22,413 bases of DNA. Origin: Treponema sp. GTDB taxonomy: Bacteria > Spirochaetota > Spirochaetia > Treponematales > Treponemataceae. The translations under genes were made by a program, and so were the position numbers. The notes beneath the pieces were generated by a model. The model searched no databases and had not been told where the DNA came from. It worked only from the letters and a program-made list of their open reading frames with translations. Positions 7,707 to 12,491 of the stretch are shown here, in pieces. The DNA is taken from assembly GCA_016290335.1 (NCBI GenBank), contig JAEETM010000054.1, positions 1-22,413 of the forward strand, in the 5' to 3' direction. How positions within the stretch are numbered: the stretch's first letter is position 1; each line of letters begins with the position of its first letter.

Positions 7707-7715
7707 TGTTATCAT
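7707..7715 (+). promoter_or_regulatory. Extended -10 promoter P3
   Basis: TGT-TATCAT. It would start a transcript near 7722 running through Y-B, tRNA-Asp, Y-C and Y-D and, by read-through, the TROVE-like gene and Y-E. A second candidate -10, GAATCT at 7731, is weaker. Confidence 0.5.
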
Positions 7716-7740
7716 TGAATTAAGAATTGCGAATCTACCA

Positions 7741-7796
7741 AAGATTAGCTGGCACAAAGCAAGTAATTGTGTAAGTGGAGGCAAACAATCTTCTTG
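7741..7796 (+). other. Structured leader ahead of Y-B
   Basis: AAGATT (7741-7746) can pair with AATCTT (7787-7792), enclosing a hairpin CACAA/TTGTG (7753-7757/7767-7771). It begins AAG and ends CTTCTTG like the Y elements, and contains AAAGCAAGTAATT, but the exact CAGCAA bulge is missing. Possibly a degenerate sixth element. Confidence 0.25.
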
Positions 7797-7810
7797 AGTC
7801 GCAAGTTAAA

Positions 7811-7900
7811 AAGACGCGTGCAGCAAATTGTTGTCGATCTTAATGGCTAAAGAATATGCCCGTGATTGCCGGGCTAAGGCAATCCGCGTCTTGTTTTTTT
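7811..7900 (+). ncRNA. Y-B: Y-RNA-like RNA
   Basis: AAGACGCG (7811-7818) pairs with CGCGTCTT (7885-7892), 8 bp; the 5' strand carries the bulge TGCAGCAA, and a second short stem ATTG/CAAT (7827-7830/7880-7883) follows, leaving one unpaired C on the 3' side. Inside is a D-arm-like hairpin TCTT-AATGGCTA-AAGA (GG in an 8-nt loop) and an arm of exactly tRNA size, GCCCG-TGATTGC-CGGGC (5 bp, 7-nt loop, 7858-7874). The tail is CTTGTTTTTTT, and the tRNA-Asp begins at the very next base, so the RNase P cut would define the Y-B 3' end if transcription reads through. Confidence 0.75.
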
Positions 7901-7972
7901 GGAGTTATGGTGAAATGGTTATCACGTCGGTTTGTCAGGCCGAGGGTCCGGGTTCGATTCCCGGTAACTCCG
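7901..7972 (+). tRNA. tRNA-Asp (GTC)
   Basis: Full cloverleaf: acceptor GGAGTTA/TAACTCC, D-arm GTGA...TCAC, anticodon stem TCGGT/GCCGA with loop TTGTCAG (anticodon GTC), T-arm CCGGG-TTCGATT-CCCGG and discriminator G73, as expected for Asp. CCA is not encoded. It starts immediately after Y-B's T-tract and ends 3 nt before the Y-C stem. Confidence 0.93.
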
Positions 7973-7975
7973 TAA

Positions 7976-8094
7976 AAGGCACGTACAGCAAAATTAGGTT
8001 TGCAACCCAGCTGTCGATGGTTCGATTCCATCTGGGGCCAATTACGGCCCCATAGCTCAATTGGTAGAGCACTGTGAAAAGGTGCCTTGTTTTT
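7976..8094 (+). ncRNA. Y-C: Y-RNA-like RNA containing a circularly permuted tRNA
   Basis: The closing stem AAGGCAC/GTGCCTT (7976-7982/8082-8088) is followed by the bulge GTACAGCAA. Inside, the 3' half of a tRNA comes first: T-arm GATGG-TTCGATT-CCATC (8016-8032), acceptor 3' strand TGGGGCC (8033-8039) and A. After five bases (ATTAC) comes the 5' half: acceptor GGCCCCA (8046-8052), TA, D-arm GCTC-AATTGGTA-GAGC (8055-8070). The acceptor is a perfect 7-bp stem. CCCAG (8006-8010) and CTGTG (8072-8076) can re-form most of the anticodon stem, so the permutation point is the anticodon loop, from which the Y stem emerges. Known YrlA-type bacterial Y RNAs carry tRNA-like domains. The tail is CTTGTTTTT. 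Confidence 0.82.
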
Positions 8095-8212
8095 GGCAGA
8101 AGATACATGCAGCAATTATTTAGTAGCTTAGAGGATAAAGCAATAGACTGATAATCTATGTACGCGAGTTCGACTCTCGCCAATTCGTATCTTGTAAAAC
8201 TGCCATTTTTTT
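8094..8212 (+). terminator. Possible terminator/attenuator built on Y-D
   Basis: TGGCAG (8094-8099), directly before the Y-D stem, pairs with CTGCCA (8200-8205), which is followed by seven T. The stacked Y-D fold plus this stem makes an intrinsic-terminator-like structure 37 nt before the TROVE-like gene. Partial read-through would be needed to express that gene from P3. Confidence 0.5.
8100..8198 (+). ncRNA. Y-D: Y-RNA-like RNA with an unpermuted tRNA-Ile-like core
   Basis: AAGATAC (8100-8106) pairs with GTATCTT (8187-8193); the bulge ATGCAGC follows, then AATT/AATT (8114-8117/8182-8185) with a single C left on the 3' side, as in Y-B. Inside are, in normal order, D-arm GCTT-AGAGGATA-AAGC (8126-8141), anticodon arm ATAGA-CTGATAA-TCTAT (8143-8159, GAT as in tRNA-Ile), a 4-nt variable loop and T-arm GCGAG-TTCGACT-CTCGC (8164-8180). 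The seven acceptor positions do not pair, so this is not a working tRNA; the Y stem takes the acceptor's place. Confidence 0.78.
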
Positions 8213-8223
8213 GAATGACAAAA

Positions 8224-8236
8224 GGAACGTTGTTCC
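8224..8236 (+). promoter_or_regulatory. Small hairpin abutting the ribosome site of the TROVE-like gene
   Basis: GGAAC-GTT-GTTCC lies directly before AAGGAG (8237-8242), which stands 6 nt ahead of the ATG at 8249. It could tune access of the ribosome, but it is short. Confidence 0.35.
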
Positions 8237-8248
8237 AAGGAGTATAAA

Positions 8249-9778
8249 ATGAACGCATTACAGTCAATGAAAATGCAATTGAACGTGGCTCGCACTGAGA
8301 ATGGTGATTTTGCTTACAAATCTACCGGCTCTGCCTGTCTGGATTTTTTCTCTTTGTGCGGTGGTATGAGACGAAATATTTCTGCGTTGAGTAAGCTTTT
8401 TATTAAGGCCTATGCTGAGAATCCGGTCATTGCAATTAAGATTCTTTTTTATATGCGTAATATTCGTGGCGGACTTGGTGAGCGAAACAGCTTCCGTGTA
8501 CTTTTAAAAGAACTCGGTGACTTTTATCCTGAAACTGCAAGAAAGATTCTGTATGCTGTTCCTGAATATGGCCGCTGGGATGATGTTCTTGTACTCATGG
8601 GAACTCCTGTGAAGGATGATGCCATTGCGCTTATCAAAGCACAGATTGAAAAGGATAAGGTGGCAATGGCTGAGGGTAGGGAAGTAAGCCTTCTTGGTAA
8701 GTGGCTGCCTTCTATCAATACATCCAGCGCTGAAAGTGTTAGTCTTGCTAAACAGCTTATGAAGGCTCTTGGCTTTAAGGCCGTAGAATACCGTAAATTG
8801 TGTTCAGCTCTTCGTAAGGAAATCAAGATTCTTGAAAACAACCTGCGAACCCGTGATTACACCTTCGATTATTCAAAGCAGCCAAGCCAGGCAATGCTCA
8901 GGTATAAAAAGGCATTTATGCGTAACGATGCAGTCCGCTATCAGGATTTTCTGAACAAGGTTGTAGAACAGGCAGAAAAACTCGCTCGTGGAGAAGAGAT
9001 TCCTGAAGAGGAAAAGGTAAAGCTTAATACTAAAACTCTTTATCCATATCAGATTGTAGCTCCTTTTATGGATTATGGAGGAAATATGAAAGCCCTCGAA
9101 CCGGAAAAGGCTCTCCCTCTGGAAGCAAGCTGGAAAGCGTTGGAACGGGGAGCTTACGATTCCCGCACTATTGTTGTACGCGATGGTTCCGGTTCTATGT
9201 ATCATGGCAGCGGAGATTCTCCTATAAACATTGCAACCTCGCTTGCCCTGCTTTTTGCTGAACAGTTAGATGGAGCTTACAAAAACAGCTTTATTACTTT
9301 CAGCGAAAATCCGGAATTGATTCAGATTCCTGAAACCTGCGATACCTTGCAGAAAAAGCTGCTTTATATTTCACAATTCGGTGATGTTGCAAATACTGAC
9401 ATCGGACGCGTTTATGAGTTGATTTTTAATGTAGCAAAAGACAAATCAGTTCCAAAAGAAGAGATGATTGAACGAGTTTTGATTATTTCTGATATGGAGT
9501 TTGACTATTGTGCAGAAGGAACTTCAACCTTTGATTTCTGGAAAAAACAGTTTGAACAAGCCGGTTACAAACTTCCAGAGCTTGTTTTCTGGAACGTAGA
9601 AGCCCGAAATACGCATCTTCCTGTTACCCAGAATGAAGAAGGTGTAAAGCTTGTAAGTGGTGCCAGCGCAAACATCTTTGCCGACGTTGTGAGCGGTGAC
9701 CTCAAGGTTGTAACTCCGTATGAGTTCATGCTCAAAATCCTTGAACCATACAGTGAGTTTGATAAACTTGCAGCATAA
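8249..9778 (+). CDS. DUF2828/TROVE-like vWA protein, candidate Ro60-type Y-RNA-binding protein (509 aa)
   Basis: The N-terminal 300 residues are helical and carry the DUF2828 signatures NGDFAYKSTGSACLDFF (from residue 18), MRNIRGGLGERNSFR (69-83) and VPEYGRWDDVLVLMG, which correspond to TROVE-module motifs (R-x-x-RGG-G-R...). The C-terminal 200 residues form a von Willebrand A-like domain with an intact metal (MIDAS) site DGSGSM at 312-317, and later a D in VLIISDMEFD. Ro60 has the same order: a ring of TROVE helices that binds Y RNA on its outside and misfolded RNA ends in its cavity, closed by vWA. The identification as Ro is inferred from this fold plus five Y-like RNAs and rtcB around it. 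AAGGAG precedes the ATG. A stand-alone DUF2828 annotation would not reveal this role. Confidence 0.82.
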   Translation: MNALQSMKMQLNVARTENGDFAYKSTGSACLDFFSLCGGMRRNISALSKLFIKAYAENPVIAIKILFYMRNIRGGLGERNSFRVLLKELGDFYPETARKILYAVPEYGRWDDVLVLMGTPVKDDAIALIKAQIEKDKVAMAEGREVSLLGKWLPSINTSSAESVSLAKQLMKALGFKAVEYRKLCSALRKEIKILENNLRTRDYTFDYSKQPSQAMLRYKKAFMRNDAVRYQDFLNKVVEQAEKLARGEEIPEEEKVKLNTKTLYPYQIVAPFMDYGGNMKALEPEKALPLEASWKALERGAYDSRTIVVRDGSGSMYHGSGDSPINIATSLALLFAEQLDGAYKNSFITFSENPELIQIPETCDTLQKKLLYISQFGDVANTDIGRVYELIFNVAKDKSVPKEEMIERVLIISDMEFDYCAEGTSTFDFWKKQFEQAGYKLPELVFWNVEARNTHLPVTQNEEGVKLVSGASANIFADVVSGDLKVVTPYEFMLKILEPYSEFDKLAA

Positions 9779-9785
9779 ACATTTA

Positions 9786-9862
9786 AAGGCACATACAGCA
9801 ATAGAATAGCTAATAATAAGCGTCAGATTTGCAATCTGGAGACAGAAAATGTGCCTTGTTTT
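9786..9862 (+). ncRNA. Y-E: Y-RNA-like RNA downstream of the TROVE-like gene
   Basis: AAGGCACAT (9786-9794) pairs with ATGTGCCTT (9849-9857), nine pairs, the first seven identical to Y-C. The motif CATACAGCAA follows on the 5' strand. Inside is an anticodon-arm mimic, TCAGA-TTTGCAA-TCTGG (5 bp, 7-nt loop, anticodon position TGC as in tRNA-Ala), and a weak D-arm-like GCT/AGC hairpin; no T-arm is seen. The tail is CTTGTTTT. It starts 7 nt after the upstream stop codon, so it may be cut from the end of that mRNA. Confidence 0.7.
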
Positions 9863-9913
9863 AAAATCTGTTTTGTTTCTATCTGTGTATAATATATGTT
9901 CTGTCTACCTTTA

Positions 9914-9931
9914 GTATAAATTATTATACTA
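9914..9931. terminator. Weak palindrome between convergent genes
   Basis: AGTATA-AATTAT-TATACT, a 6-bp AT-only hairpin flanked by T- and A-rich sequence, lies between the end of the Y RNA-Ro array and the end of the minus-strand operon at 9970. It could end both transcripts, though the stem is weak. Confidence 0.35.
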
Positions 9932-9969
9932 TTTAATAACATAATAGTCTTGCCCGCCCTCACTTCTGT

Positions 9970-10887
9970 CTAAAACAGGTCCAGCATAGCATCCAGGTAT
10001 ATTGATTCCCGCACTTCAAGCTGGTGGGCAGGCTTTGTAAGATAATATAACAAAAACTCCAGCACAACTGCGCTGCCAAGTCCGCGGCCTTCAATTTTGA
10101 AGTTCGAAAAACCCATGGGCAGGTAGGTGTGTAGTATATCCTGAATGCCAATAAAGGCAGGATTTTTCATTGCAAGCGAAAAACGATAGCCATTTTGTAA
10201 ATCTTTGGCAATACATTTGTGATCTGCAACCGCTTCGCCAAGATTTTTGCGGCTTACATTTTCGTAGCAGATACCACGTACCGTACAGTTAAAATCACAG
10301 CATTCATTGCACAAAAACTCAGTTTTATCCTTATGTACTTGCGAAAGCCCGGCAAGCTCCTTAAATGATTTATTCAGCCGGAAATCTGGTACAACATACT
10401 CGAACTCAGGGTTTTTCCTGCTCAATTCTGCCTGAAAATCATCAAAACTGGTAAGAACCTTTGTGGTAGATGAAACAAGATAAAGCTGCGGATAATTAGC
10501 CTGCAGATAGTCCGCAAGCAAATCTGAATGGACAATTACACCACCTGGAGTCTTAGATTTTTCAAACAGTGCACAGAGGGAATTGCACTTTTTGTCCGAA
10601 AGATGCTCTTTTTTAAGCAAAGAGTTACTGAACGTAAGCCGCGGCGATATCCCGTATTCCTCCATCAGCGCAAGAACATCCTTTGGTTCAGCCCTTCCCT
10701 CACCGATTCTTCCCCCACCCCAAAGACAGTCCTGCGGCGCACCATAAATCGAGGCAATATCACACCACTCGTAAAACCAGTCCCTATGCTCGCGGAATAA
10801 TGGCAAAAAAATCTTGTATAAATCATAAAACTCAAACAGACCGGGAAGATGATAATGTGCAACGCGAGTATTTTGTTCCATAATCAT
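9970..10887 (-). CDS. U32-peptidase-like, cysteine-rich protein paired with AmrS-like enzyme (305 aa)
   Basis: The sequence has features of the U32/collagenase-like family: a TIM-barrel-like order of segments ending with GFSNFKIEGRGLG (259-271), where U32 proteins have their F-K-I-E-G-R motif. Before it lies a cysteine cluster C193-x2-CC-x3-C201-x5-C207 plus C225, fit for an iron-sulfur or metal site. U32 members act in tRNA/rRNA hydroxylation or ubiquinone biosynthesis and often work with Fe-S clusters; the true substrate here is unknown. The ATG directly follows the stop of the radical SAM gene (TAA-ATG), with GGGGA upstream, so the two are translationally coupled and probably act in one pathway. 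Confidence 0.65.
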   Translation of the reverse strand: MIMEQNTRVAHYHLPGLFEFYDLYKIFLPLFREHRDWFYEWCDIASIYGAPQDCLWGGGRIGEGRAEPKDVLALMEEYGISPRLTFSNSLLKKEHLSDKKCNSLCALFEKSKTPGGVIVHSDLLADYLQANYPQLYLVSSTTKVLTSFDDFQAELSRKNPEFEYVVPDFRLNKSFKELAGLSQVHKDKTEFLCNECCDFNCTVRGICYENVSRKNLGEAVADHKCIAKDLQNGYRFSLAMKNPAFIGIQDILHTYLPMGFSNFKIEGRGLGSAVVLEFLLYYLTKPAHQLEVRESIYLDAMLDLF

Positions 10888-11760
10888 TTATACATTCCCC
10901 GGAAAAACAAAATCAAGCTTTTCCTTTGCAACCTCTACAAGCTGGAAAATTGTACTCACAGGAGTTGGTTCTTTGTTTGTAAGCTTGAAGGTTGGAAAAA
11001 ATCTTGTGATATGAAGCGGAATCTTTTTGTTGTACTGTTTTTCCAGTTCTGCAACCCAGTCAGAAAGCTCACGCATTTCCTGTTCACTGTCATTTTCGCC
11101 GGGAATTATTAAAGTTGTCAGCTCTACATGGCAGGATTGAACCGCTGTTGTGATAAAGTCCTTTACCATCTGGAAATCTCCATCCAGCAGATTTTTGTAA
11201 AAACTTGCGGAAAAGGCTTTCAAATCAATATTCATGGCATCTATATAAGGAAGGATTTCGCCCAGCACTTTTTGTGTAGCAGTACCATTTGTTACAAGAA
11301 CATTTTCAAGCCCTTCTTCCTTGGCGAGCCTTGCGGTATCGCGTACAAACTCATAGCCGATAAGCGGCTCGTTGTAAGTAAAGGCTAACCCAATGTTTCC
11401 GCGTGAACGCAATTCCAAAGCACTCTGCACTATTTTCTGTGGAGAAAAATATTCGGCGATATTTTTATACTCGAAAGCTTCTTTGGACCAGGAAATGCTG
11501 CTGTTCTGGCAAAACGGACACCGCAGATTACACCCATACGAACCAATGGACAAAACCTTTGTCCCCGGCCTGAACATTTTAATCGGTTTCTTTTCTATTG
11601 GATCAAGTGCAACAGATGTAAGCTTTCCGTAGTTAGCGGCAACTATCTTACCGTTAAGGCACATCCTTCCGCCGCAAAAACCTGTTGCATTTTCTTCTAT
11701 TTTACAGTGTCTGAAACATACATCACAAACAGACATGCCCTGATCTGATTTTTCCTTCAA
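10888..11760 (-). CDS. amrS: AmrS-like radical SAM enzyme (AmmeMemoRadiSam family, 290 aa)
   Basis: The radical SAM cluster motif is C77-x3-C81-x2-C84 (GCNLRCPFCQN). The N-terminal Cys pattern CDVCFRHC...CGGRMC (residues 12-34), the KPIKMFRPGTKVLSIGSYGC run-up and the C-terminal HITRFFP..K segment are typical of AmrS, earlier called PflA-like. AmrS normally sits with AmrA (AMMECR1) and AmrB (MEMO1); neither is found here, and a U32-like gene follows instead. The reaction is unproven from sequence. Start: a TTG (MKEKSDQG) preceded by GGGGAG at 7 nt is preferred over the internal ATG at residue 9. It lies 31 nt after the histidine phosphatase gene, likely one operon. Confidence 0.82.
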   Translation of the reverse strand: MKEKSDQGMSVCDVCFRHCKIEENATGFCGGRMCLNGKIVAANYGKLTSVALDPIEKKPIKMFRPGTKVLSIGSYGCNLRCPFCQNSSISWSKEAFEYKNIAEYFSPQKIVQSALELRSRGNIGLAFTYNEPLIGYEFVRDTARLAKEEGLENVLVTNGTATQKVLGEILPYIDAMNIDLKAFSASFYKNLLDGDFQMVKDFITTAVQSCHVELTTLIIPGENDSEQEMRELSDWVAELEKQYNKKIPLHITRFFPTFKLTNKEPTPVSTIFQLVEVAKEKLDFVFPGNV

Positions 11761-11791
11761 ATCCTATCTCCCCTCTTTCTATCCTGTAAAA

Positions 11792-12415
11792 TTACTGAAT
11801 AACCTGACAATTCAAGTAAGAGATTTCTACAGAACCATCCTGCTGAATTACAAAACGGCTTACCACTCCAGAGTGCCCGAATATTTTCCGCCTTCTGGTG
11901 TCTTCAAAATTATCACCCATAATCATCGAAACTAAAAAAGACAGAGCGCCACCGTGTGACACTATAATTATTTTTTCATCCTTGCCGGCAATTATCTGTT
12001 TATAAAAATCATAAAGCCTGTTCCATAATTCCCTGTCATTCTCAGCATCTGGGAACGAACGAAAATCAGGATCATAAATCTTCGGTGGTTTTGCAACATG
12101 TTCATTGTACCAGTCGCGCGGCTTCCCATTTCCTGCCCCAAGATTTATTTCACGAAGCAGCTGTGTTTTTGTAACTGACGAAACTGGTATCTCCAGCACT
12201 TTTTGTATTTCATCCGCAGTCTGTGCAGCGCGGTTCAAGTCGGAGGAAAACAACTTGAATGAACCATTGCAACCTTCGCGTTTCCCAAGCCACTCCCCTA
12301 TTCTTCTCGCCTGCTCTTTTCCCAGCTCTGTCAAATCCCAATTTCCCCAGGCACCAACATATCCGTTAACATGATGTTCAGATTGAGTGTGTTGAACTGT
12401 GTAGATGATTTTCAT
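11792..12415 (-). CDS. Histidine phosphatase (phosphoglycerate mutase-like), 207 aa
   Basis: This is the histidine phosphatase fold: the first catalytic His (H9) is in YTVQHTQSEHH, the conserved Arg in SSDLNRAAQTA (R62), the acid in the middle, and the second His (H154) in IVSHGGAL. The usual first motif is RHG; here it is QHT, so the phosphate-binding Arg of that motif is a Gln, which may change the substrate or weaken activity. Likely a small-molecule or sugar-phosphate phosphatase. I start at ATG 12415: a TGG-TATATT extended -10 ends only 7 nt before it and no ribosome site is present, so the mRNA is probably leaderless. It heads a minus-strand operon with the AmrS-like and U32-like genes. 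Confidence 0.8.
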   Translation of the reverse strand: MKIIYTVQHTQSEHHVNGYVGAWGNWDLTELGKEQARRIGEWLGKREGCNGSFKLFSSDLNRAAQTADEIQKVLEIPVSSVTKTQLLREINLGAGNGKPRDWYNEHVAKPPKIYDPDFRSFPDAENDRELWNRLYDFYKQIIAGKDEKIIIVSHGGALSFLVSMIMGDNFEDTRRRKIFGHSGVVSRFVIQQDGSVEISYLNCQVIQ

Positions 12416-12479
12416 ATTTCTAAATATACCATATATATTTTTTGCAGACAATTCTATGGTTTAACCTATTGTTATTCAT

Positions 12480-12485
12480 TATAAT
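12480..12485 (+). promoter_or_regulatory. -10 element of the lipoprotein gene
   Basis: A perfect TATAAT ends 6 nt before the ATG at 12492, with no Shine-Dalgarno sequence, again implying a leaderless mRNA. The region 12416-12479 is shared with the divergent phosphatase promoter. Confidence 0.5.
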
Positions 12486-12491
12486 AAATGC

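Noticed and set aside
7901..7972. tRNA-Asp as an integration (att) site
   Set aside because: The gene is intact, no integrase is in the window and no repeated tRNA 3' end was seen.
7976..8094. Two separate tRNA fragments or a tRNA pseudogene
   Set aside because: The halves complement each other exactly as one permuted tRNA and lie inside the shared stem and bulge.
8100..8198. A functional tRNA-Ile gene
   Set aside because: The three arms are good but the seven acceptor positions do not pair, and the flanks form the Y stem instead.
7828..8267. Open frames on both strands across the RNA array
   Set aside because: They run through the tRNA and the Y-like RNAs, lack ribosome sites and have no protein-like pattern.
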